Shown here one piece after another: positions 6,571 through 12,657 of a stretch of 12,657 nucleotides of DNA. A program made the position numbers and the translations under genes. The stretch's first letter is position 1; each line of letters starts with the position of its first letter. The notes under the pieces are model-generated. The model was not told the origin of the DNA. It did no database searches and saw only the letters and a program-made list of their open reading frames with translations. The DNA comes from Dehalococcoidales bacterium. Its GTDB lineage: Bacteria > Chloroflexota > Dehalococcoidia > E44-bin15. The stretch covers positions 1-12,657 of the forward strand of contig JAAXQM010000035.1 in the NCBI GenBank assembly GCA_012974295.1. The letters run 5' to 3'.

Positions 6571-7542
6571 TTACATCTTGTATATGGAAGAAAACTGATT
6601 TGGTATCTGGTTCAGTAGGATTTCTTCGGTATCACTGACTATTGTATCGATTAGTTCCTTCACCGGTACAATCCCGTCAATAAATCCGACGGCCAGGGAT
6701 CCTCCTGCCATCTCCTGGGCTTCATACGGCTTATCAGGTGATTGCTGCAGCATCACTTTCTCCAGCCGCTTCAACCACTCTTCCATTGACATGTTTCCAC
6801 GGTCCTTCATCACTTCTTCAAAAACGCTCATATCGGGAGGATTAAGGGCCTGGTTGCGGAATAGTGGATCGGATGGTTTAGCATCAACCAGCGACCGTTT
6901 ATGTCGCTTGCCAACCGGGCATTCGTCTGTTGCCACGAACATTGTTCCCATACAGATACCTTCTGCTCCCATACCCAGCGCAGCAGCGACTGTACGCCCA
7001 TTCCCAATCCCGCCAGCTGCAATGACCGGGATTTTCATTTGCTCAACTGCCCATGTGACACCGATAAGAGTAGGCAATTGGGAAACATGCTTGAAACCGA
7101 TTCCTTCCATACCTACGATGATTACTGCGTCTGCCCCCTGTCGTTCTGTAGAGAGAGCGTGCTCTACACATGCGACTTTGTGAATCCATTTAGCACCTGC
7201 CTCCCGAATTTTGGGAAGATATTCTTTGCCGGGCATCACAGATGTCTCTATCACCTTAATCCCTTCATCAAGAGCCACATCGAGCATTGCATCCATATCC
7301 CGAACCAATCCGATGCTGAAATTTACACCGAAAGGTTTGCTTGTCATGGATTTGGCTTTTCGGATATCATTGCGCAGTTTTTCGGGTTTGCGAAAACAAT
7401 GAGCGGTGATGATCCCAAATCCCCCTGCTTCTGATACCGAGGCTGCAAGCGTTGATTTGCCGATCCCCTGCATCGCTCCCAGCATGATAGGATACTGTGA
7501 CCCAAGTATTTGTGTAACTCTGTTATTCCATTTATTTTTCAT
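6571..7542 (-). CDS. Nitronate monooxygenase/FabK-like FMN oxidoreductase lacking the GGH histidine
   Basis: Encodes 323 residues, a TIM-barrel flavoprotein of the 2-nitropropane dioxygenase family. The N-terminus shows the FMN-binding start PIMLGAMQGI (18-27) and EAGGFGII (38-45). The phosphate-binding end is AAGGIGNGR (175-183) and GAEGICMGT (192-200). In typical members the segment after strand 5 reads GxEAGGHxG with a His that acts as base; here it reads GMEGIGFKH (144-152), so the His position is Phe150 and one Gly is Ile148. The enzyme is therefore unlikely to be a standard nitronate monooxygenase. IpdC of mycobacterial steroid degradation belongs to the same superfamily, giving a precedent for a steroid role (inference). 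The ATG at 7542 lacks a clear ribosome binding site; an in-frame TGA lies about 20 nt upstream, so the start cannot be far off. Confidence 0.87.
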   Translation of the reverse strand: MKNKWNNRVTQILGSQYPIMLGAMQGIGKSTLAASVSEAGGFGIITAHCFRKPEKLRNDIRKAKSMTSKPFGVNFSIGLVRDMDAMLDVALDEGIKVIETSVMPGKEYLPKIREAGAKWIHKVACVEHALSTERQGADAVIIVGMEGIGFKHVSQLPTLIGVTWAVEQMKIPVIAAGGIGNGRTVAAALGMGAEGICMGTMFVATDECPVGKRHKRSLVDAKPSDPLFRNQALNPPDMSVFEEVMKDRGNMSMEEWLKRLEKVMLQQSPDKPYEAQEMAGGSLAVGFIDGIVPVKELIDTIVSDTEEILLNQIPNQFSSIYKM

Positions 7543-7716
7543 CTGTGATTTCCATCTTACTCAAGGTGCTCACATCTTTTTCTCCCTTTTAGCTCTTTTC
7601 CGAAGTTATTAAACTGAGAATGACTGAATCGCTTCGGGGTCATCTAGTTAGCTAGGTTGTGCATATGGCTTTACCCGTAATGGCGTGATGTAATAGCAAA
7701 GGAGACCGCTAAAAAA

Positions 7717-7828
7717 GAGGTGCAGGATACTTCCTGCCGGGGGTCTGGGGGTGTCCCCCAGCTTCAAAAAAGTCCCCCAAGATTGGGGGATATAGGGGGT
7801 TGATTGAGACTATTTCACCACTCTCTTA
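7717..7828. repeat. Full copy of the three-hairpin repeat abutting the 5-alpha-reductase gene
   Basis: Same order as 3641-3750: GCAGGATACTTCCTGC (7722-7737), CTGGGGGTGTCCCCCAG (7745-7761) and TCCCCCAAGATTGGGGGA (7773-7790), then a degraded tail. Its right end reaches the stop codon of the gene at 7826-8596. The first palindrome differs by one base from the other full copy, leaving a 6-bp stem. It separates the 5-alpha-reductase gene from the flavoprotein gene and could reduce read-through between them (inference). Confidence 0.87.
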
Positions 7829-8596
7829 AAATATGAAGGGAATGAGCGCCTTACGCTTTTTGGGATATTCCGGGAACCGGTCAAGGTACCAGCGGTGATA
7901 AGATATTGCACGAGGTGCAAGATTTGCGATAGTCCAGACGCAGAAAAAAAGGCCTGGCAGAGACCATGTGGCAATGGCCCAGCCACCCCACTGGATGATC
8001 TCACCAAAATAGTTACCACATGAAACAAACCTGAACAAACCTCCCTGCGGAATCTTATAATCGGCCTCGCCCGGTTTGCGTAGATTACGCAGGATATTGT
8101 CCGAATGGAGATTGAGAGCCATACCGGTGAAGAACGCTAAGACACCGATGACAAAGCGAGGATCTGTTAGCCAAGCAGATGAGTAACCATCTGAGAAATG
8201 GGAAAGGTAACGGCCATTGAGATAGCCATTGATGATATAGAACAAGACAACGAATGCCATGGTGGATAGTGTCAGTGTTTGTCTGGCACCGCGCATCCGC
8301 AACGGGTAAATATAGGACTTTTGCACGTAGTGGATCATCCAAAGAGTCAGGAATATAAGTGGGAGCATGTTGGTGGCATATTCACCCAGAGCAAAGAAGA
8401 TAGCAAAGGCGATCAGGGCAGGTGACCCCTGGATCATCCAGCCTACCTTGACGTTGATGCTGGGCCCCCACGCAGTTGCCCTTCCTTTCCCATAACGTCC
8501 GTAAGCAGCGGGTATAAATAAGAGTAATATAAAGACAATTGGGGCCAGGGCAAACATGGCCATCAACAGGATATCGTAGACTTCTTTTTCGCTCAT
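7826..8596 (-). CDS. 3-oxo-5-alpha-steroid 4-dehydrogenase (SRD5A/DET2) family membrane protein
   Basis: Encodes 256 residues, about the length of human SRD5A1/SRD5A2 and plant DET2. Hydrophobic segments lie along the whole chain (about 8-31, 55-71, 76-90, 108-125, 147-163, 205-228), so it is an integral membrane enzyme. Family signatures are clear: NGYLNGRYLSH (123-133), the NADPH-binding NLHSDNILRNLRKPGE (162-177), KIPQGGLF (181-188), NYFGEIIQW (195-203) and the closing EYPKKRKALIPFIF. Known members reduce the 4-ene of 3-oxo steroids with NADPH. Tyr90 matches the catalytic Tyr of SRD5A2, but the segment that reads QELP or MESP in the family reads QGSP here, so the catalytic Glu is Gly57. 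No strong ribosome binding site precedes the ATG. A hairpin repeat abuts the stop codon, yet the native C-terminus is intact. Confidence 0.93.
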   Translation of the reverse strand: MSEKEVYDILLMAMFALAPIVFILLLFIPAAYGRYGKGRATAWGPSINVKVGWMIQGSPALIAFAIFFALGEYATNMLPLIFLTLWMIHYVQKSYIYPLRMRGARQTLTLSTMAFVVLFYIINGYLNGRYLSHFSDGYSSAWLTDPRFVIGVLAFFTGMALNLHSDNILRNLRKPGEADYKIPQGGLFRFVSCGNYFGEIIQWGGWAIATWSLPGLFFCVWTIANLAPRAISYHRWYLDRFPEYPKKRKALIPFIF

Positions 8597-8683
8597 GTCA
8601 GCAGAGGCTCTCTAATTGGTGACAGCTTCCTGAATTATGGCCATTAATAGTTGACACCTGGCCCCTCTTTACGTCTTTGTTTA

Positions 8684-9514
8684 TCATTCTGTGATTGGTT
8701 GATCGCCGGGCAATCCTAAGATCATATGCCCCGCTGTCTGTCCCCGATCGATAGGATAATCCGCACCGGTACAGCTTGGGCTCTCGTCAGATGCAAGGAA
8801 CGAGACGAAACGCACCACATCGATGATCTGTTCCTCACGAAGCAACCGGTCTGTTGGAATGAGGGATGGATCAGCATCTAGGTCCATAGCCTCTGCCCGT
8901 ATGGCGGTTCCAATGAACGGAAAAAGCATCTCGTTACTGCCAACACTTGGCAATACAACATTCACTCGAATTCCATACATACCCAATTCGATGGCAGCAA
9001 CTCTCGTAAGGCACCGTAGCCCCCATTTGCTGGATGCATAACATACACTTCCATTGTGTGGATCGAAAGCATCTATTGAAGCAACATTTACAATAGATCC
9101 GCCACCGGCTCGGCGCATGGCTGGTGTCACTGCTCTAATCCCGAGCATGGGACCGACGAGGTTCACATCGAGCACCCGGCGAAAGTCATCTGCTGAGGTG
9201 TCAGCGATAGTGGCCAGATGAAGTATTGCCGCATTGTTGACGAGCACATTAACTACCCCGAAACGGGATTCAGCTTCAGGAATCGCAGCTTCCCAGTCAT
9301 CCTCTGACGTAACATCCAGGTGCTGGAAATACGCAGCATCTCCCAACTCCTCAGCAAGCGGCTCGCCCCTGTCGTCCAAAATGTCCGCAATCACAACTCT
9401 TGCTCCGGACTGAACAAAATAGCGTGCCAGCTCTGCGCCAACACCGCGGGCGGCACCAGTGATAACCGCCACCTTTCCCTTCAATCGATCCTTGTTGTCG
9501 AACTGTTTATTCAT
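8684..9514 (-). CDS. Classical short-chain dehydrogenase/reductase, hydroxysteroid dehydrogenase-like
   Basis: Encodes 276 residues from the second of two adjacent ATGs. Numbered from the first ATG, it has the cofactor loop TGAARGVG (20-27), Asp45 after strand 2 (VVIAD), which favours NAD(H), NNAA (94-97), structural Asn119, and the catalytic Ser147, Tyr160 and Lys164 in YASSK. All key residues are present, so an active alcohol dehydrogenase or ketone reductase is expected in the cytosol. Overall it resembles 3-alpha/20-beta-hydroxysteroid dehydrogenase-type SDRs, although SDR substrate prediction from sequence is weak. ATG at 9517 would begin 1 nt after GGAGG and ATG at 9514 begins 4 nt after it; the latter is more plausible. 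It lies between the DapB-like pair and the 5-alpha-reductase on the same strand. Confidence 0.9.
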   Translation of the reverse strand: MNKQFDNKDRLKGKVAVITGAARGVGAELARYFVQSGARVVIADILDDRGEPLAEELGDAAYFQHLDVTSEDDWEAAIPEAESRFGVVNVLVNNAAILHLATIADTSADDFRRVLDVNLVGPMLGIRAVTPAMRRAGGGSIVNVASIDAFDPHNGSVCYASSKWGLRCLTRVAAIELGMYGIRVNVVLPSVGSNEMLFPFIGTAIRAEAMDLDADPSLIPTDRLLREEQIIDVVRFVSFLASDESPSCTGADYPIDRGQTAGHMILGLPGDQPITE

Positions 9515-9518
9515 CATA

Positions 9519-9523
9519 CCTCC
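9519..9523 (-). promoter_or_regulatory. Ribosome binding site choosing between two SDR starts
   Basis: GGAGG on the minus strand is followed by T, ATG (9517) and ATG (9514). The spacings are 1 and 4 nt, so the second ATG is favoured, though both are shorter than ideal. Confidence 0.55.
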
Positions 9524-9630
9524 AATGAAAGTTTATGGCCTAATAATCATGCAGACCTGGCCTCATTCCACGCTTCCAGAAGCGGGACTACTTTTTCTCA
9601 AGAGTAAAGCATTTCCCTGATGGCTACGTA

Positions 9631-10683
9631 TTAGTCGGAAGCAGCTCGACCGCAGATCATAGGCAAGTCCAGATAAGTTCGTATCCCCGGTTGAGCTTCG
9701 CAAATATAGGGGACGGAATTTACGCTGTGCATTGCTGGTGTCACAATACCTTCATTGCGAAGCAGTCCCGATTCAACGGTAGCAGGATGGAAACCATGAT
9801 AGACAGCTTTTAGAGGGGGATCGCCTTTCACCTCGATTTCGAAACGCACACCTTCCGTGCCAAAGCCCCAGGGCTTATCAAAAGGCCCATCTCCCATAAA
9901 CCAGTTGACAATGGCTTCGATGACCGGTTTCCCATTAACGCATCCCTGGAAGGTAAAACGCTGAGCAGCCACCAGTCCCGGCTCGATGATACCGATGGGC
10001 GTATCGATGGGTGAAGTGGCTACTGCGACTTCATTGATAGTACTGATTTTGTCATCAAGGTTGAAACCCAGCTCATCGGCAATCATATATATGGACTGGC
10101 CAAAGCCGTTGGACAGGAAGCCCACCATCCAGCTGGCTAATGCCTCTTCCGGCTTTTTACCAAATAGCATAATATCCCTGACTACATCGGGGGCATTGTA
10201 TGTCCGAATATCGGAAAACTCTTCTGAACGTACATGGGTAATAGCGCGGGATAAAGCAGACAGTTGTAGGGGGAATAGTTCGGTTAGGCCCCCGGGGTGA
10301 ATACCGGTCCCATGCAGTACCGATTTGCCCTTGGAACAAGCTTCCTGTAGGCGATCAACGTTGCCCGACTTGAACGGGTAGATATAACCACAGGTGGTGA
10401 CGACGTTCTTTCCAGATTCTAGTAAACGTACCAGTTCATCTTCATTCGGCAACAGAGGCGTATAGATTACACAGTCGGCATCAAGCGCCACTATGTCATC
10501 GATGCTGTTCGTGGTTGTTATCCCTATCTTCCCAATGCCCGCTATCACACCGGCATCTTTCCCTACTTTTTCAGGGGAATGTACCCAGCATCCCACAAGT
10601 TGCAGTTCAGGATGGCTTTGCACACCCTCTATCGCCGCTTTGCCGACTCCCCCGGTTGCCCATTGTATGACTCGATATGTCAT
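9631..10683 (-). CDS. DapB-like NAD(P)-dependent dehydrogenase (copy 1)
   Basis: Encodes 350 residues. The N-terminus MTYRVIQWATGGVGK is a Rossmann start of the dihydrodipicolinate reductase N-terminal family; the 350-residue length and the GTGIHPGG motif (126-132) place it with the family often annotated as 2,4-diaminopentanoate dehydrogenase-like, not with true DapB (about 270 residues). SGKNVVTTCGY (90-100) follows strand 4. An ATG at 10689 would add MT, but that start is only 2 nt from GGAGG (10696-10692); ATG at 10683 is 8 nt away and aligns with the paralogue's MAYRVIQW start. It follows the paralogue by 57 bp with no clear promoter. The reaction is unknown; family members oxidise or reduce C-N or C-O bonds with NAD(P). 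A role in the sterol-like pathway is inferred from position only. Confidence 0.87.
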   Translation of the reverse strand: MTYRVIQWATGGVGKAAIEGVQSHPELQLVGCWVHSPEKVGKDAGVIAGIGKIGITTTNSIDDIVALDADCVIYTPLLPNEDELVRLLESGKNVVTTCGYIYPFKSGNVDRLQEACSKGKSVLHGTGIHPGGLTELFPLQLSALSRAITHVRSEEFSDIRTYNAPDVVRDIMLFGKKPEEALASWMVGFLSNGFGQSIYMIADELGFNLDDKISTINEVAVATSPIDTPIGIIEPGLVAAQRFTFQGCVNGKPVIEAIVNWFMGDGPFDKPWGFGTEGVRFEIEVKGDPPLKAVYHGFHPATVESGLLRNEGIVTPAMHSVNSVPYICEAQPGIRTYLDLPMICGRAASD

Positions 10684-10740
10684 CGTCATATCCTCCTTAT
10701 GTTTGTATTAAGAGCCTCTAAAGAATACCTCGATATCCTC

Positions 10741-11793
10741 TTAAGCAAAAAGCCCTTTGCCGGTGATGAGGGGCAGGTCAAGTGCTGACATAAACCCAGC
10801 TGGCGCAGCGCAGACTGTCGGAATAGCGTTTACTATGCGCGTCGCCGTGAGGATAACACCTCCCACCGCGTGATCGCCATGCTCATCCTCTGGTTGCACG
10901 GAACAGACTATGCGTGGCCGCCCTTCTATGATTACTGTGTGACCTCTGCCGTGTGGCCAATCTGGCGCCACATCGTCATGCATCCTAGTCACATGTTCCA
11001 CTATCAGGACGGGCCGACCTTTGACGATTCCCTGTACCTCAAATCGTAATGCTGCACAGGTGCCTTCTTTAATAATCCCGGCAGGAGTTTCCAGATCGGT
11101 GGGTGCCGGCATCCGGTTATGGACTTCTCGAATCTCTTCGAGCTCAATCCCCAGTGCTTCAGCCATAAGCTTGATAGGACCTCCCCAGGCGAAAGTAAGT
11201 GCACCCGGAGTTAGAATTAGTGGCTGAGCATCCAGTGGCTTGCCAAAACCCATGGTCTCAAAGAGGATTTCTGGCTGATTATAGGTAGCATAATTCACGA
11301 TCTCCTGAATGCGAATGCTTTCCCACCGTTCTGACAAGCCGCTCAGTGTCAGAGGTAATACATCATTGGCGAAACCCGGATCAATTCCGGATACCAGAAG
11401 CGATGCTCCGCCCTCTTTGCAGGCATCCTCCAGCTTTTGGTGAATATCCGGACCAAGAGCTCCTGGGTAAACAAGACTGATGAGGGAACATGTCACAACG
11501 TTTTTGCCCGAGCGTAGGATTTGACAGATCTCGTCGATCGGCCCCAACGGATTGATACCGGTGATGGATGTATAGCATACGCAGTCAGCCTCCATTGCCA
11601 TAAGTGCCTCCGCATCCTGCGTTGCCTTTATGCCGATCGGTTCAATACCACACAGCTCACCGGCGTCCAGTCCCGCTTTAGTATCGTGGTATACCCATAC
11701 CCCAACGAGATCCAGTTGCGGATGATTGATTATCGCTTGCAATGAGCAAGCTCCAACGTTACCGGTGCTCCACTGAATAACTCGATATGCCAT
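10741..11793 (-). CDS. DapB-like NAD(P)-dependent dehydrogenase (copy 2)
   Basis: Encodes 350 residues. The N-terminus MAYRVIQWSTGNVG is nearly the same as in the adjacent paralogue, and SGKNVVTCSL (95-104) and SGIDPGF (135-141) follow in the family order. The central and C-terminal parts are much more diverged, with different length and charge around 85-120 and 270-320, so the two copies probably act on different substrates or form unlike subunits. GGAGG (11805-11801) lies 7 nt before the ATG. It begins 44 bp after the ERG2-like gene ends, consistent with cotranscription. The C-terminal ALDLPLITGKGLF matches YLDLPMICGRAAS of the paralogue. Its exact substrate cannot be told from sequence. 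Confidence 0.87.
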   Translation of the reverse strand: MAYRVIQWSTGNVGACSLQAIINHPQLDLVGVWVYHDTKAGLDAGELCGIEPIGIKATQDAEALMAMEADCVCYTSITGINPLGPIDEICQILRSGKNVVTCSLISLVYPGALGPDIHQKLEDACKEGGASLLVSGIDPGFANDVLPLTLSGLSERWESIRIQEIVNYATYNQPEILFETMGFGKPLDAQPLILTPGALTFAWGGPIKLMAEALGIELEEIREVHNRMPAPTDLETPAGIIKEGTCAALRFEVQGIVKGRPVLIVEHVTRMHDDVAPDWPHGRGHTVIIEGRPRIVCSVQPEDEHGDHAVGGVILTATRIVNAIPTVCAAPAGFMSALDLPLITGKGLFA

Positions 11794-11837
11794 CGACTAT
11801 CCTCCTCTTTTTTTCTACAATATTGATAATTAATGTA

Positions 11838-12398
11838 TCAGACTCTTCCCCTCAGTATTTCCCTAGTAGACAGCTTTGTATATTCCCAACTCTGGCCAAG
11901 TACACTCTTGAAGTCAAGCGTACTGAATATACTGTCCCACAAACCAAAAGGCATCATCAAGGGGATGTTGCCACGAGCATATTCAAGTACCGTCATATTG
12001 TCCTTGACACAGAAACCCTCACCCCCACCTCCTTTGTCCAGATAACCCAGGTCTCCTACATTGTATACGGTGCGCTCACTGTCTCCCAAACCATAATGCC
12101 ACATCTCGCCTTCCAAAACCCAATCCCAAAGCTTTGATAGATAAATCCCGGTGTGCCCTTCTGTACCAATGGCTGTATGAGCAAATAGTAAGTATTCTGT
12201 AAGTGATCCATAAAGGAAAGATATCTGTAGCATAGCACCGCCAGCATTACTCCAATGCCATTTCCTATTCTTGCGGATGTATAGCTTGGGATATCGTTCT
12301 TTCACTGCTTCTGTGATTGCGGCTAGCATTTCATCGTGGGGAAGTCCGATACATTCCTTGACTATTTCACCCAGAACATCAGGATCAAACTTTGCCAT
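11838..12398 (-). CDS. ERG2/sigma-1 receptor family protein, sterol C8-isomerase-like
   Basis: Encodes 186 residues and is colinear with fungal ERG2 (C-8 sterol isomerase). Shared landmarks are FDPDVLGEI (4-12; yeast FDPKTLNEI), NAGGAM (51-56), the SLTEYLLF stretch (65-72), HTAIGTEGHTG (74-84), VLEYARGNIP (137-146) and PFGLWDSIFSTLDF (150-163). Two acidic residues essential for ligand binding in sigma-1 receptor have counterparts, Asp92 (KLWDWVLEG) and Glu139 (LEYARG). The fold is a cupin-like barrel followed by two amphipathic helices that lie on a membrane. Unlike yeast ERG2, the chain starts right at the FDP segment, so the N-terminal transmembrane helix is absent. Known ERG2 enzymes move the sterol double bond from C8 to C7 with no redox cofactor. 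AGGAG lies 6 nt before the ATG. It is the first gene of the minus-strand series. Confidence 0.93.
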   Translation of the reverse strand: MAKFDPDVLGEIVKECIGLPHDEMLAAITEAVKERYPKLYIRKNRKWHWSNAGGAMLQISFLYGSLTEYLLFAHTAIGTEGHTGIYLSKLWDWVLEGEMWHYGLGDSERTVYNVGDLGYLDKGGGGEGFCVKDNMTVLEYARGNIPLMMPFGLWDSIFSTLDFKSVLGQSWEYTKLSTREILRGRV

Positions 12399-12441
12399 AG
12401 TACTCTCCTTTCTGCTAGGATTAACCGTTTAACACTTTCTT

Positions 12442-12471
12442 ATACTATCTGGCGATATTAAGAAGTGTGAA
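12442..12471 (-). promoter_or_regulatory. Candidate promoter of the sterol-type gene cluster
   Basis: On the minus strand, TTCACA (12471-12466, five of six) is followed by 18 bp and TAGTAT (12447-12442, four of six). It sits between the truncated corrinoid gene and the ERG2-like gene, where a promoter for the cluster would be expected. The match is modest and an overlapping TATAAG (12444-12439) is an alternative -10. Confidence 0.3.
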
Positions 12472-12496
12472 TAGAGTACTGCCATAGCCACTCCTA

Positions 12497-12657
12497 TTAG
12501 CACTCGCCTTCCCGGAAGCGCTCGCCAATGATGGCCATGCCCCAATGGCACTCCTCGAGGACCTGGACGTGGTATTCACCCTCATCGATCCTGTTCCTAA
12601 CCATCTCCACCATCTCATCCCTCTTAAGCTTCACCAGTGCCGTGCTCAGCTCATCTG
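12497..12657 (-). pseudogene. Truncated corrinoid (B12-binding) protein, cap-domain fragment
   Basis: An open frame enters from the right edge and stops at TAA (12499-12497), giving 52 residues. The sequence, including DELSTALVKL, EMVRNRIDEG, VLEECHWGMAIIGERF and PEGEC, matches the four-helix cap domain of methyltransferase corrinoid proteins (the MtaC/MtbC/MtmC type), which normally continues GEYFLPEL and then a B12 domain with a DxHxxG motif. Here the chain ends at the point where YFLPEL would begin. The next 98 bp to the ERG2-like gene contain no B12 domain in any frame I can see. It is most likely the remnant of a gene cut by a deletion or rearrangement; a genuine short cap-only protein is less likely. 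The 5' part is outside the window. Confidence 0.6.

Noticed and set aside
6901..7434. 177-residue plus-strand frame within the NMO-like gene
   Set aside because: Antisense to conserved FMN motifs and with no recognisable domain or upstream signals.
7672..7683. Twelve bases (TACCCGTAATGG) shared with the twin terminators of the TM2 gene
   Set aside because: The hairpin partner arm is missing, and several chance 12-mer matches are expected in a window of this size.
9571..9584. Hairpin CGCTTCCAGAAGCG in the gap between the SDR and a DapB-like gene
   Set aside because: Six-bp stem with no T-run on the minus strand where the genes are transcribed; too weak to call a terminator inside the series.
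11838..12398. Eukaryotic contamination as the source of the ERG2-like and SRD5A-like genes
   Set aside because: Both are intronless and lie on one contig among bacterial-type genes with GGAGG or AGGAG ribosome binding sites; assembly chimerism cannot be excluded without reads.
1..12657. tRNA or rRNA genes
   Set aside because: No tRNA cloverleaf with a recognisable T-arm (GGTTCGAATCC-like) in a plausible setting and no rRNA-like conserved stretch was seen on reading; a covariance search was not possible.

Overview
The window comes from a bacterium. Most genes have strong GGAGG ribosome binding sites, and two promoters match the vegetative sigma-70 pattern with 17-bp spacing. The fragment at the right edge belongs to the corrinoid-protein family of methyltransferase systems. 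Tandem oxidoreductases, DapB-like dehydrogenase pairs and corrinoid proteins together suggest an uncultured anaerobe. Dehalococcoidia-type Chloroflexota is my best guess, with Desulfobacterota possible; this is inference, since no marker gene is present.

Layout. (1) 1-3471, minus strand: two tandem paralogous FAD oxidoreductases of the phytoene desaturase/COG1233 type. The downstream copy runs off the left edge. They are led by an apparently perfect consensus promoter at 3521-3549. (2) 3472-5640, visibly AT-richer: three-hairpin repeats, a small zinc-finger/TM2 membrane protein gene bracketed by twin terminators, and a lone plus-strand gene (4727-5497) of unknown function with its own extended -10 promoter. 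(3) 5640-12398, minus strand: seven same-strand genes. In order of transcription they encode an ERG2/sigma-1-receptor homologue, two DapB-like dehydrogenases, a classical SDR, a steroid 5-alpha-reductase homologue, a nitronate-monooxygenase-like flavoprotein and a crotonase. A copy of the hairpin repeat sits between the 5-alpha-reductase and the flavoprotein. (4) 12497-12657, minus strand: the C-terminal end of a truncated corrinoid-protein cap domain.

The main result is block 3. Two families best known from eukaryotic sterol and steroid metabolism (ERG2 sterol C8 isomerase and SRD5A/DET2 5-alpha-reductase) occur in one bacterial gene cluster with an SDR of hydroxysteroid-dehydrogenase type, a crotonase and an NMO-type flavoprotein. 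The simplest reading is a cluster that remodels or degrades a sterol, steroid or related polycyclic terpenoid: double-bond isomerisation (ERG2-like), enone reduction (SRD5A-like), alcohol/ketone interconversion (SDR), further redox steps (DapB-like pair, flavoprotein) and CoA-linked ring or side-chain chemistry (crotonase). The substrate is not shown by the sequence. The 5-alpha-reductase has Gly where the family's active-site Glu is expected, and the flavoprotein lacks the usual His of its GGH motif, so the chemistry may differ from the named families.
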